35,456 nt of DNA, from positions 1,141,099 through 1,176,554 of the forward strand of contig BFEA01000049.1 in the NCBI GenBank assembly GCA_003427395.1, written 5' to 3'. The notes below the pieces were generated by a model. That model was not told the origin of the DNA and searched no databases. It saw only the letters and a list, made by a program, of their open reading frames with translations. Source of the DNA: Chara braunii. Taxonomy: Eukaryota > Streptophyta > Charophyceae > Charales > Characeae. The position numbers were made by a program, and so were the translations under genes. Below are positions 10,664 to 20,683 of this stretch, one piece after another (within the stretch, counting starts at the first letter, position 1; every line of letters begins with the position of its first letter).

Positions 10664-11569
10664 AACAATCCATTTATTGTATTTGGGGAAAGATAATTTT
10701 GTTAATGCAACCGCATGCGTCTCGGCAATTTTTTTGCAGGATCACGATCCAGTGCGGTCATTCATTTTCTATGAGCTTGCGGCCAGGGGTGGCGAGGCAT
10801 CTGCTGCAGTTCAACGTGACGACTTGGCACAGCAACTCCCTCAATCATGGGTTCAGCGGGCGTTTCAAGCAGCAAATGATTTCAAAGTACAGCGGGACGA
10901 TGGGTTAGTTACCCCTCACGCCGAACGGTCTTCTTCCAGACGGCAGCACTAATTTGCACACGTCTTGCGACTCTTGCCAAAGGCGACGGAAGGATGCGAG
11001 AACAGGTGAAACTGCACACATTGCACAGAGGGCAAGGAACAGCAATCCTTCGTTGTACCTGGCTGATACAAGCCCAATTGTGGAGCCCCATGAATCTTGG
11101 TAGATGAAGAATAAGCTGAAGGGAGCCAAAAAGGTTGCGACTCTTGCGAGAGAAAAAGGAATGAAATTTAAATCTCAAGCCATGGAAGTTCAAATTTCTT
11201 GTGCGGTGTGCCTGCTTTTCTGTTGGATCTTCGTCAGATATGTACAGACTCGGCTAACGATTAGGGCAATACTCACACTAGGACTTTTTTTCAACTAAGC
11301 TCTGGACGTGATTGTGGTCAGATTCATCCAGGTCTGGGTGTAATTGTGGTCAGATACATTCAAGAAATTGCCAGTGTGAGATACCACACCCTTTAGATGA
11401 AGTGGCTTGGTCATGCTTTTTCAATTACTTTGCCTGGCGACTTTTCAACTTTTCTTACCATCTATTCAGGCGGAAGGTTGAGTGCACGTCTTCCAAGAGC
11501 GGTCTCTCAGCGGTTAGAATGGTGACATGCAAAGGTTAATATGTTTTGTTTTGTTTTTTTGGTGCACAG
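10664..11569. other. Intergenic; one weak exon candidate
   Basis: A pyrimidine run plus CAG (TTTTTTTGCAG ending at 10739) resembles a 3' splice site. It is followed by an open frame to about 10952 on the plus strand (DHDPVRSFIFYELAARGGEA...), with a possible GT donor near 10903. No family is recognised. The rest of the interval has a short direct repeat (ATTGTGGTCAGAT(T/A)CATTC-like, 11312-11365) and nothing else that I can name. Confidence 0.2.
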
Positions 11570-11577
11570 GTTAAGAG
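11570..11577. repeat. Target-site duplication of LINE-B (3' side)
   Basis: GTTAAGAG here, just before the T run, equals GTTAAGAG at 19332-19339 just beyond the 5' end of LINE-B. Confidence 0.75.
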
Positions 11578-11593
11578 TTTTTTTTTTTTTTTT

Positions 11594-11768
11594 GACATCC
11601 CCTCCAGTGTTAGTGATGCTGGTACGAGCAGACACCACTAGCACCGGGGGAGAGGCTCCATCTATTAGTGGGGAGCATCATCTGCTGGAAAACGGGTCCA
11701 GCATCCCTTATACAGCATGAACTTAGAATACATCAGGAAAGCGAGTAAGAGATTCCTGCCAGCATTGA
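11594..11768 (-). other. 3' untranslated region of LINE-B
   Basis: Between the ORF2 stop and the tail lie two structured motifs: the CATTGATTAC hairpin (11763-11795, overlapping the end of ORF2) and the 25-nt GCTGG hairpin (11683-11707). Order and spacing match LINE-E (23574-23596 and 23655-23679 on the opposite strand), including the shared block TCTATTAGTGGGGAGCATCA at 11661-11680. Confidence 0.8.
11683..11707 (-). repeat. 25-nt hairpin motif, copy in LINE-B 3' end
   Basis: On the minus strand: GGGAT, stem GCTGGA, loop CCCGTTT, stem TCCAGC, A. It lies 90 nt before the A-tail. Confidence 0.8.
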
Positions 11769-13196
11769 TTACCCTGGACATCCAGAGGATTGACTGAGCA
11801 GGATCTGGGGATAGGGGAGAGAACCTCTTCGCCCTGAAATGGGCTCCAGATACCAACCGCTGCAAACTAGTTCCTCCCTCCCCAAACAGTGAACTGAAGC
11901 TGAAATGAGTACCAAACAAAAACAGTAAACTGCAGCTGACATAAGTACCAAAAAACAGTGAACTGTACTTTGTCGACCTGCCCTCTGAACTTCATACATT
12001 ATGTCCCTGTTCCCTCCCATCTTTCTCCCCCATACCAGTCCAGTCCTACTAGGCAATTTGCCGGGGGGGGAAAATTCCGGGAATTCATCACTATGCCGCA
12101 TTGGAATTGAGCTGTCCAGCTTGGTCCAGTCATGGAGAATGAGTCGGTACTTGGTGCCCTGCCCCCTCCTTTGCTCTCTTCCTTCCCCATTCCATTCCAC
12201 CCTTCCTATCCTCCCCCCCGATTCCCCCCCAAGCCAGCTTTTGCTAAATTCTTGTATTTTTTGCTTGATCTCCCTTTGCGTGTGCAAGTGGCATATTTGT
12301 GCTTGGACTTCTTCCCATTGTGTTGTTAAGTTCGTGTGAATTTGTTGCTGTATGTTTTCTGTAAATTTCGGTCCTTCCAACCTCACACCTTCCATCTCAT
12401 AGGTGCAGCGGCGTCTCCACAATGCCCATAGTATTGCTCTTCGACCCAGTTGAAACAAGTTGAGGGTGAAGTCGTCAGGCCGTTCTGCAGGCCATATCTC
12501 AAATAACAGGGCTCTCCAATCCCATGGCCAGGGAGCTCCTGTTTCGAGCTGACCCCATACCCTATCCCACCATCGCCAGAGCCAGACTACTCCAGGACAT
12601 TGCAGAAAGATGTGTTCTATTGTTTCCGGTATTTTCTTGGATGGGAAAGCGTATGTGCAGAGCCTGCACCAAGGAAGGGTTAGCCCCCTCTGTTCGAGTG
12701 TTGTCCTGTCTATCAGCCAATTATTGGTGGGCAAGCATCGCTGTTCTACTTGCCATTGGAGGGAGGCGAACGACGCCGGTTTCTTTTTGGTCAGTTGAAA
12801 CCATTTCACTTTTCTCAGTGACTCCTTGCTTATGTTCAGGTGTTTCATCCATCTTGTTTCCACCTGATCCCTTAGGTTGATTTTTGGCCGAAACAGTTTG
12901 TACGTTGCTTTGACTGTTATGTTAGCTAAGGTTCTAGTACATATCTTGTTTCTGTTGGATGTGGATGTCCATACCCATTCTAAAGGATCCAAAGGTAGTT
13001 GGGTGATCGGGATGTCCGGGAGGAATGCCATCCAACTGTCTTTCACTCGCAGGACCCTGATTCTCGAGAGCTCTTCTTCCTTTAGAAGCCGTATTTGCTT
13101 TGGGTTCGCTCTTTGCAAGGAGTTGTCTCTCCCTATTGTGAATACGTCTACCACCAGTGGTCTTTTCGGGTTGCAACATACCACGTTGCCAACCAT
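11769..13196 (-). pseudogene. LINE-B ORF2, C-terminal part with zf-RVT-like region
   Basis: This 475-codon open frame is the longest in the window but is not a separate gene. It continues ORF2 past a TAG at 13200. It contains VGNVVCCNPKRPLVVDVFTI, PLDPLEWVW, then SLQWQVEQRCLPTNN, a CCHC set (C-x2-C in CRLC, H-x4-C in HIFLQC), VWLWRWWDRVW and a Trp/Arg-rich tail ending HDWTKLDSSIP. The pattern is that of zf-RVT-like ends of plant LINE ORF2 proteins. The last ~60 codons read through a short tandem repeat (about 11886-11960, units near 33-36 nt) that is probably 3' untranslated sequence read after loss of the original stop. Confidence 0.88.
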
Positions 13197-13199
13197 CCC

Positions 13200-14154
13200 C
13201 TAGCTGTCCCGAATTGTGACCCAGTCAGACTCTTGCAACGAGGGACCTTTTTTGAGGATTTTCCACCATTTTAGAGGGATGCACTCTATTATGTTTTCCA
13301 AAGCTTCCTCAGATCTATGACATGACCGCAATTTCTTTTTAACTTTGTCCTGGTTGATCCAATCTTTTCTGTCTTCATCCCAAATATCCCTTATTTTCAG
13401 AACCCCCTTTTTCACCCAACCTTTCCAGGGAGAGTCCGCAAAGTAAGATCTGACCCCTAGAGTTTACTATCCCTCTGTTCCCAAATAGAGGTTGTCGAGC
13501 CACCTCTTCCCACCTCTCTGGTTGAGGCTTGGTCGGTAGAGGAAGCTTCCTCCATATCCTTAGGAGGGTCGGCCAGAACGGGTCGTTACTAAGATCTAAC
13601 CTCACTTCTTGCCTTGGTGTGTTAGCCTTTAGGGGAGCTTGTTTTGAACATTGCCTTGGAATTGGTCATTCTCTGTTCTCTAACCATGTGAGCGGGTTGA
13701 TATGGGCTGGTGTCTCTGGGGCCAGTCTTGCGATTTGCTCTAGGGCCAAATCCTTCCATGGGATTTGAGGACTGAAGAGTAGGCGTTTAAGCCATTGAAT
13801 AACCAATGTCTTGGTTTGTGATGCTAGGTTGATTATTCAAAGCCCTCCTCTTACCTTGGGCTGAATTAATGATTGTCATGCAACCTAGTTTATCACATTG
13901 TGTTTTTCATGGTCGCCACGCCATAAAAATGTCGATATTTGTCGTTGGAGGGGGCGTTGAGCGTCCTTGACCAGCCCCCAGATGGTTGACCTAAACCAAA
14001 GGGATGCAAGCACGACGCTGTTGATTACGAGGGACCTGCCAATTAGTGAGGTGTGCTTGTCTTTCCATAGTGCTAACTTTTTTAATGGGGGTTTTGAGAT
14101 CCAATCATTGTTGGCTGGTGGTCTGCCATTTGCCGTCAAGGAAACTCCCAGCAC
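13200..14154 (-). pseudogene. LINE-B ORF2, thumb and connection region
   Basis: Open pieces on the minus strand at 14154-13885 (PANNDWISKPPLKKLALWKD, LIGRSLVINSVVLASLWFRS), 13605-13375 and 13415-13200 (PLKWWKILKKGPSLQESDW) match LINE-A 3319-2085 block by block. Between about 13620 and 13880 the frame is broken but related sequence continues. A stop at 13200-13202 (RDS then TAG) separates this from the C-terminal frame. Confidence 0.8.
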
Positions 14155-14169
14155 ATGAATAGGGGCTCC

Positions 14170-14960
14170 TTAGGGGACCCAACTGATTTTTGGTTGTTCC
14201 GGGGGTCTTACGCCTTGGTGGTGGATCCACCAACCAAGAGTCTTGTTCCCCCAATTAACTCTCATATCGGATAAAGCACAAAACCTCTCCATCAACTTCT
14301 CGACCTCCATCATAGATTCGCGAGTTGCATCCAGGGTCAGGTCATCAGCGAACATTGAGCAAACCGGAATGGCTTCTTCCGGGATTGGGGTTATTTGAAT
14401 CCGCTTGATATCCTTGTGGGTTCTCAAGTTTGCTGTCAGTGCGTCCATGATTATGACAAATAAGAACGGAGTCAGCGGATCGCTTTGTCTAACAGATCTC
14501 TGTAGGTCAAAGGGTGACGCCAGGTTGTCATTTACCATGACCTTGGTTGTTGCATTTTCGTGTAGGATTTCCACCCATCTTCTGAATTCTGGTCCAAAAT
14601 TCAACTTTTTCAGGTATTTCTCTAAGAACATCCAGTCCACGTGGTCATAGGCTTTCTCAAAGTCAATAAAGATGATTGTGACATTCTTTTTAGATTGTCT
14701 TGCCAGCTTAATCACCTCGTTGACGAGGAGAATATTGTCTTCGATGTTCCTACCTTTTATAAATCTTGTTTGGTCTGGGTGAATGATATGTTCCATTACC
14801 TTGGTCATCCTACTTGCGAGCGCTTTGGCCACCATTTTATAGACCACTGTGAGAAGTGTGATTGGTCTATAATTCCTTATATTCGTTTTAGGTCATTTCT
14901 TGTACAAAAGTGTTAAAAACTCCTGGCTCATAAACCCCCCCACTTGGCCCGTTTTTCACA
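14170..14960 (-). pseudogene. LINE-B ORF2 reverse transcriptase domain
   Basis: The minus-strand frame 14847-14170 has all core motifs in one frame: FIKGRNIEDN, motif A FIDFEKAYDHVDW, motif B DLQRSVRQSDPLTPFLF and motif C VCSMFADDL with both catalytic Asp, then MRVNWGNKT. In motif B the usual Gly of RQGDP is Ser, which would be expected to harm activity. Upstream (14848-14960) FLTLLYKK is followed by TGA where LINE-A has GDK, and a second TGA replaces the Trp of VWETG. So the palm reads well but could not be made from the ORF2 start. Confidence 0.93.
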
Positions 14961-15642
14961 CCGCCTGATAGAAATTCATGAAGTCCTGTGCGATGTCATC
15001 CCACATTGTCTCCCATAATTCTTTGGGTAATCCATCTATGCCTGGGGTTTTCTCCTCCTCCATGAGCATCAGAGCCGTCCATATTTCTTCTTTAGATAAA
15101 GGTTTTTCCAAGAATTTTTTTTGCTGGTCAATCAGTGTTTTGGTGAGGGGGTTCAATTTTTTTTTGATTGCTTCAAGTCCTTGTGCTACTGGTTGGTTCC
15201 CGCACTCCGATGTGAAGAGGTTTTGGTAGAAATCTCTTGCTATTTTTGTGTACGTTGGTGTGGACGAAAAAAGCGGTCCCTGGTGGATGTTTGGATCTTC
15301 CAAGGTCTCTGTCGTTGAGTGTTCGATTTTTGTTCTGGCCATTGCGAAAAATTGTGTCCATTGCACCTTTCATATTGTGCATGCGTAACTTCCCCCTGAT
15401 CCTGATACCTTGCCATCAATATTTCATGTATCCAATGATCCGGGATTCATACGTTTGTATTTTCTGAGTTTTTTTTGTTTAGAGGATAGCTGTTGCAAGC
15501 GGTGTTGTAGGTCCACCTCTTCTGCGTGGCGTTGTGCCGCGAGGCGCTTTGAATATTCATTGCACTTGCGGCCCAGGAATGCAAGGTCATTGTTGAACCA
15601 CAATATATCGTCCTGAAGCGGGTCCTCTTGCCTGCGCCAAAA
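14961..15642 (-). pseudogene. LINE-B ORF2, linker before reverse transcriptase
   Basis: The frame 15366-14956 encodes RDFYQNLFTSE, LTKTLIDQQKKFLEKPLSKE and EEIWTALMLMEEEKTPGIDG; LINE-C has EIWTALLQMDEDKTPGVDG. Upstream, to the MITE-2 boundary, are HRLQQLSSKQKK and DDILWFNNDLAFLGRKCNEY, matching LINE-C YISWFNCGLFFLAKKCNEF. These segments join the endonuclease to the polymerase. Confidence 0.8.
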
Positions 15643-15985
15643 CGACCAGACTACGTAGCATTGTGTTCTCGTTCGGAGGCGAATCCGAACATGTTCGCCC
15701 GAACATGAACAAGCGCCAAAAACCCTCCGAACGCGAACATAAAAAATATTTTTAAAAAAAGAAGTTATCAGAAAAATCTGAAAAAAATATATGTTATGTA
15801 AAATAACAATACAAGCAACTTTTGCCTTGGAGTCATGTTCAAATTCGTAGCCAATCATGAGTTAAAAATCAAAAACCAATTTTGTTTTATTTATTTTTTT
15901 TTTTTACGAAAAAAAATCATGTTCACCCGAACATGTTTGTGAGCTGTTCGCGCGAACACGTTCGCCATGCTACGCAGCGACCAGA
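15643..15985. mobile_element. MITE-2 with exact 8-bp target duplication, in LINE-B ORF2
   Basis: The element proper is 15651-15977 (327 bp). CGACCAGA at 15643-15650 and again at 15978-15985 is an exact 8-bp duplication, the size made by hAT transposases. Ends are inverted: CTACGTAGCATTG (left) against CTGCGTAGCATGG (complement of right). Removing element and one duplication restores ORF2 (LKEVWS joined to WSFWRRQ). Subterminal zones are full of GAACATG, GTTCG and CGAAC; the A/T-rich core (about 15776-15880) aligns with that of MITE-1 (TCTGAAAAAAA, TATGTTATG, AATAACAAT) and MITE-3 (CAATACAAGCAA). No coding capacity. Confidence 0.9.
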
Positions 15986-16901
15986 CTTCTTTCAAGTGAA
16001 GTTTGAAACAGTCCATTGTCAATAATGCAGTGTTGAGTTTGTAGAATCCCCTACCGTGGTTTGACTTCTTCCTAAAGGAGATGATAGCCAGACACATTGC
16101 ATGGTCCAGACCAGGATGGGGTTTACGCGGGAATATTTCTGCCATTTGCAGGGCCCCTTACAACTCTTTTGAGATTAAGATCAGATCTATACGTTACTTG
16201 GATATTCTTTCTGTTTGATTATGACGAAAGCAAGTGAACTTGCGTCGGGCGGGAAAAGCCTGTTTGAACGTGTCTACCAAGTTGAGGGATTGGATCAGGT
16301 CTGCGATGATTTTCTCATCGTTTTCTATATAGACCGGACAAGGCGATGAGATTTTTCATTTATCCATCCATCGATCGGGCTCAGCATTGAAGTCTCCTGC
16401 CAGAATCACCGGGATGCCTACTGGCAGTTTCGTTTGCAGTGACTCGAAGAAGGCTTGACGTTCTCCAGGAATGTTGGACCCATAGACATTTAATATGACG
16501 ACCACCTCTATTTTCGGCATTGCGAGCGTGTACACCCACCTCCCTCCCTCCTGGTTTGCTTCCCAATTAAGCGGTCCCACCCTAGAACCAGGGGGTAGCC
16601 ATATAGCCACACCTCCACTGCCCGGTTTTGGGGCATGGGCCCAAAATGCTTGATATGGCCAAATTTCCTTATGCACGTGGTTGTGTTCCGGGCTATTTGA
16701 GAGGTGTGTTTCCTACGAATATACCACATCAGGCCAGTCTTTCCTTTCTACCCCTCTAAGTTGTTCCATAATCGCACGCCGTTTAGGATACTTGGCTGAT
16801 GCCAGCCCATTTACATTTACTGAGCGCAGATCCAAATCAGTTGCCCTCTTACAAAGCTTTCATTGTCTATCCTTATTGTACAGCGCGTCGATCACATCCA
16901 T
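15986..16901 (-). pseudogene. LINE-B ORF2 start and APE-type endonuclease domain
   Basis: ORF2 starts at an ATG at 16901-16899 (MDVIDALYNKDRQ then TGA). Beyond the stop the domain is well kept: VNVNGLA, ETHL (preceded by TAG where relatives have Gln), AGDFNAEPDRWMD (catalytic Asp and Asn), and GLDHAMCLAIISFRKK (Asp-His). The segment lost in LINE-A is present here (SGGVAIWLPPGSRV). At least three stops are single transitions: TGG to TGA at RQ*KLC, CAG to TAG at S*ETHL, TGG to TGA at DK*KIS. The domain nicks target DNA in active LINEs. Confidence 0.9.
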
Positions 16902-16930
16902 CTTGTCAATTTAAAATTCTTTGGAGAACT

Positions 16931-19331
16931 TTAGTCCCAGAGTGGTAGCCAACCCTCCCGGTCCAAGGGACCACCCGTCTGTAGAGCATTGGTTGCAAAC
17001 ATTTTGGTTAGCAAGGATATCGTGTCAAGTTCTGACCAGGGTTCGCTACCTTTAATCTTCAAAAGTTGTAATTCCATCAGCGCCTCATGGTTGAACCAGC
17101 GAAGATACTCCACTTTTGCCTGGTCGTACTTAAGGTGTATGTCCTTGGCCAACAACCTGTGTTCTCCATATGAGATGACCAAGGAGGAGGTTGCACCCTG
17201 CGGAAGGTGATCCCAGATCAATTGTGCTATATCAAATTTTAGCAATGTGTGTCCACTCCCCAGGCTGAGATTGAGAGGAGGAAGGACGAACGCCCTTTAA
17301 TAGTGACTTCTCCATGTGTTGCCCTTGAGGGCGCTAAGAGTCCCACCTCCCATCCTCCCTTTGTGTGTCTAACTGGGATAAGTGCGAACCCTTTATCCAA
17401 CGGTGCACACACTTTTCCTCCTTTATCCAGCAGGTGTCTGATTTTTTGTCTCCTGCTTGTAAGGTCCAGGTCTGGGGGTTGGGGGGGGGGGGGGTCTTTT
17501 TGCGGTGCCTGTCGCTCACATTGTGTGATTGCTTCTGGCTTCCAGGCCGCCAGGGCCAAGCATAATCCTTCCTCTGCCTGTTTTGATATACAGGTTACTC
17601 CATCCTCCTATGTGACTTCCCCCTTGTCTTCTGCCACCTGCTTCCTTCCTTTTTTTCCTTCTGTCTTACCCTTTCCCCCGGATCCAGCTCACTACTCCCT
17701 TTTTTCTGCTCTCCTTCTTCAGCCTCCTTTCCATTTCCTTGTTTACCTGCCTCCCCTGTCTTTCTTGTAATCTCCCTGCGTTCAACTTCATTCCTTGTTC
17801 CTTGGCTCCTTTCCCCTTCCCCAGCTTCTCCTTCTTTGTGTACCCCTTCTTCCTTTCCCCCCTTCCTTTCCTCTTCTTTCTCTCTTCCTTCCTGTTTCTC
17901 CCCTTTTCCTGTTCTGGCTATCCCTCCATTCTTTGGGGACTCTTTGCTAGGTTCATTGTGTATAATGACTGTGCCTTCAGTTGATCCATTGCTGTTATCT
18001 ACCGAGGCGTCTGCGCGGTCAGTTTCATTAGGCTGAAACTGGTTAAGGACGATTGTCAAAAGTTTTTGGCATGTTATCTGCCAATTCATCCCTTCTGGCA
18101 GACCATCTGCCAAGGCGGTTTGGAGACTCTCACTGTTCTCCAGGAGGGGGATCAAGGCCCTGTAGGTATCGTCCCAAAATTCCTCATTTCTATCCTTAAA
18201 TGCAATCTGAAGATTTTTCATTAACCACTCCGCCAACACCTTCAGTCTGTCCTCTTGATTGTTTTTTTCTGCTGGTTCGTGTGTGCTTTGTTTTCCCCCT
18301 GCTTCCACTGCTTCTTCCATTACTATTTCCGGGGCTGTAGGTGGGGGAGGAGCTCCTGAGACATACTCCACTTCCATAGGTTCCGGTCCAAAGGCTTTCT
18401 CGAGAGCATCCTCTATCCTGTTCCCAGTCCGGATGATAGACTGTCAGATCTCCTGTCCTTGATCCCCTGCCTGATGTCGGTTCTGGTTCCTTCCTTTTAA
18501 ACACTTACCATCTTTTGGTTATCCCCCCTTCCCCTCGAACGTTTTGTCTGTCCCCTTCCCCCTTGCCATTTGGTATATCCCCTGTCGGCATATGATCCCC
18601 TGCTGCCGGTCCTAACCTTAGTTGTTTTTGTTTCTTTGGAGCGTTGTCTAGTCAGTCGATTTTGAGGGTGGTGACCGGTCCTGCTGATAGGGAGGTTTGC
18701 ACCCCCGCCCCAGAGTGTTCGGCTTGAAACCTTGTTTTCCTTATTGGATTGTTCTCGATCGCCCCTCGTGGGGGAGACCATTCATTCAGTGGCTTGGTGG
18801 CCCTGCATTGTTCCCCCCTACCTTCCCATGTCCACCCCTTAGCCTGTCCTTTTTGGTCCAGGTCTTCCAAGTAAACCCAGACCTCATGACCCGGGTGTGC
18901 TGTATACCATTTGTTTGGTCTGTGAGGGTCCCGTTGGAGCTTCCCAGCGGCCGGGCCTCTGTTATTTGGATGCTGGGGGCATACTGATTCAGTGCACAGA
19001 TGCCCATATGCTCTGCATTTAAAGCACCAGGACCTGAATTTGTGTGCTGTGTGAATTTGATAGGTCCTTCCCCCCATCCTAAAAGGGATGCCTTCATTTA
19101 TAGAGAAGGGTTGGTCTTTGGGGAGGTCCAGAGCTAACATCACATAATCGTCCCTTTTCGCCACGTACGATGGCAACGGATCAATGAAATCCACTATTGT
19201 GTATTGTTGTCCCAGGTCATGCATAAAGGTGGCGTGTACTTTCACCGGGATATGCCGCAGTTCAACCCAAAAATAATCTTTCATCATCTGCTCTCTTTTT
19301 TTCTTCGGGGTGAGTTTTTTGGGTTGCCAGA
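16931..19331 (-). pseudogene. LINE-B ORF1 (zinc-knuckle RNA-binding protein), 5'-truncated
   Basis: Minus-strand frames give, in order: KDYFWVELRHIP...YVAKRDDYVMLALDLP (19287 on), a DUF4283-like end; a zinc knuckle C-x2-C-x4-H-x6-C (CFKCRAYGHLCTESVC, 19026-18979); a basic linker with PGHEVWVYLEDLD; a Lys/Glu-rich low-complexity part (about 17950-17600); a helical part (AEWLMKNLQIAFKDRNEEFW; GMNWQITCQKLLTIVL, 18250-18050); and a C-terminal block (RRQKIRHLLDKGG, GGWEVGLLAPS, LPQGATSSLVI, WFNHEALMELQLLKIKG; 17559-16931). The same blocks in the same order appear in LINE-A and partly LINE-C. Frameshifts near 18650, 18450 and 17580-17240 break it. Confidence 0.85.
18979..19026 (-). other. Zinc knuckle of LINE-B ORF1
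   Basis: Minus-strand codons spell Cys-Phe-Lys-Cys, four residues, His, then Cys further on. This is a CCHC knuckle as found after DUF4283 in plant LINE proteins. LINE-A has Tyr in place of the second Cys. Confidence 0.75.
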
Positions 19332-19339
19332 GTTAAGAG
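19332..19339. repeat. Target-site duplication of LINE-B (5' side)
   Basis: GTTAAGAG, matching 11570-11577. It marks the exact 5' truncation point. Confidence 0.75.
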
Positions 19340-19860
19340 TTGAGATCCTTGTAAGCAAATCTAGGAAAAGAAGAAGTGATGCAAGCACCAGGAAAGTACT
19401 CCTGTCAAACACAATCATGTGAAGAAGCCCTCTTCAATGTTTTCATTGAGCTAAATCGCCACTGAATTTTTGACTTTTGAATTTGTTTTCGTAATTTGAA
19501 AATTCGACTTATTTTTCGGTAATCCATGAAAAGAAGGAAGGAGGAGGAAGAAATAAGAAGTAGAGGAGGTGAATGATGTTGCATGGAATCCTAATCGTGT
19601 TGGGTTCTGTTGCTGTGCTTCCGTCTTTGCTCTGGCTGTCATCGCTGGTAGCAGAAGAGGACCATGAAACTTGATGAAAGCATAAATCCTGATTTCACTC
19701 TTAGCTCCTTTTCAACTCCTCATGTGATTAGTGGGGTCAGAGTGGTCAGACCCACCAGGAAGGATAGGAATGGAGGGCTCGGCTCCGGCAGCAGGGTGTG
19801 TGGGTGTGTGGGGGAAGTAAGTGCTTTTCAGACTAGGCAGGGCCATTGTCTGAACTGAAG
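19340..19860. other. Intergenic, no feature seen
   Basis: Mixed-composition sequence with no open frame that shows a domain and no repeat that I can pair elsewhere in the window. Confidence 0.5.
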
Positions 19861-20025
19861 GGTCTCCCCACGAATAAGATCAGAGCGATCATGATGTGGG
19901 ACGCTGGGCCCAGAGTAAGTGGACACAGAGTGTCTCCCCACGAATAAGATCGGAGCGATCATGATGTGGGACGCTGGGCCCGGTTCCCAGCACGTGTTGC
20001 TCCGCATGAATAAGATCGGAGCCAT
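19861..20025. repeat. ~69-bp tandem repeat, two full copies and one partial
   Basis: Units begin with TCTCCCCACGAATAAGATC at about 19862 and 19932, and a shortened unit (GCATGAATAAGATCGGAGCC) at about 20003. The first two end in GGGACGCTGGGCCC; the second continues into a complete 25-nt hairpin motif. Confidence 0.85.
19968..19992 (+). repeat. 25-nt hairpin motif, stem variant GCTGGG/CCCAGC
   Basis: GGGAC, stem GCTGGG, loop CCCGGTT, stem CCCAGC, A. An A-rich stretch (20105-20119) follows about 115 nt downstream. A shortened copy without the loop lies at 19898-19915. Confidence 0.8.
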
Positions 20026-20161
20026 CACACACACTGCCGCCCCTACAACGGGCGTGGGCTCTTATCTCCGTCTGCAGCAGGGGCACTCTGGTTTATGTTT
20101 TGGTAAAAACAAAGAAAAAAACCTCATGTAATCACCCAAGGGAACAAGCTTGGAAGAATTG

Positions 20162-20197
<36 letters not shown>

Positions 20198-20304
20198 TCG
20201 ACTCTGTGAAATGACTTGAGAGGTTTAGAATAAGCGGGAGCGTTTTTTTTTTGTTTTTGTTTTTTGAAAAAACAAGGTCCGATTTACTCATGGGGAGCAA
20301 CACG

Positions 20305-20329
20305 TGCTGAGGACCGGGCTCAGCGTCCC
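20305..20329 (-). repeat. 25-nt hairpin motif, stem variant GCTGAG/CTCAGC
   Basis: On the minus strand: GGGAC, stem GCTGAG, loop CCCGGTC, stem CTCAGC, A. A T-rich run at 20247-20263 lies 42 nt away on the side where an A-tail would be. The preceding block TGGGGAGCAACACG resembles the LINE-B block GGGGAGCATCATC. Confidence 0.8.
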
Positions 20330-20535
20330 TTATGAAAAAGCATAGGACAACAGGGTTGCATCCCTGCTGACCGCTGAGCCCGACCTCCGACCGTATTGCA
20401 GCCGACCGGTAGGGCCGACCGGTCGGCGGTCTGCCAACCAGTCAGACAAGAACCATCCACTGATTGTTTTTCAAATCTGAGGTGGGTGCTGTACTGCACT
20501 TGCTGAGTACAGCCCAAATCCGCTGAGAAACTTTT

Positions 20536-20628
20536 GGGGATGGGGGGGTTGGGGTTGGAGTATTGGGGGGGTATAGGGGGGTATAGGGGTGTTATAGGGG
20601 GTATTGGGGGGGGGAAGAGGGGGTTGGG
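20536..20628 (+). other. G-rich tract with many runs of 4-9 G
   Basis: Repeated GGGGG runs separated by TATA, TT or TATT (units like GGGGGGTATAG). It could form G-quadruplexes. It ends directly at the adapter sequence, so its continuation in the genome is unknown. Confidence 0.7.
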
Positions 20629-20666
20629 CTGTCTCTTATACACATCTAGATGTGTATAAGAGACAG
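20629..20666. other. Tn5/Nextera mate-pair junction adapter (assembly artefact)
   Basis: CTGTCTCTTATACACATCT (20629-20647) is the 19-bp Tn5 mosaic end and is followed immediately by its exact reverse complement (20648-20666). Two mosaic ends back to back form the circularisation junction of Nextera mate-pair libraries. A natural 38-bp perfect match is not plausible. Sequences left and right were probably kilobases apart or unordered. Confidence 0.97.
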
Positions 20667-20683
20667 GTTTAGGGTTCAGCCTC

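Larger units (their letters stand above)
11578..19331 (-). mobile_element. LINE-B, 5'-truncated LINE of the LINE-A family
   Basis: The 7754-bp element is bounded by a T run (11578-11593, its A-tail) and an 8-bp duplication GTTAAGAG on both sides. Protein comparison shows that homology to LINE-A ORF1 is present directly inside the 5' boundary (QPKKLTPKKKREQMMKDYFW against VPQRRMGPEERSTQLM) and that the upstream ORF1 part is missing; this fits ordinary 5' truncation. ORF1, ORF2 and the 3' region follow in order. MITE-2 interrupts ORF2. Several stops in ORF2 come from TGG to TGA or CAG to TAG changes. It is not able to make its proteins. Confidence 0.92.

Noticed and set aside
11769-13196. A 475-codon open frame as an independent host gene
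   Set aside because: Its content continues LINE-B ORF2 across a stop and matches the C-terminal region of LINE-A.
20008-20024. AAGATCGGAGC as an Illumina TruSeq adapter
   Set aside because: The adapter reads AGATCGGAAGAGC; here the match ends after 8 bases and the word belongs to a diverged tandem repeat, not an exact insert.
20667-20680. Telomeric repeat (TTTAGGG)
   Set aside because: Only one unit is present.
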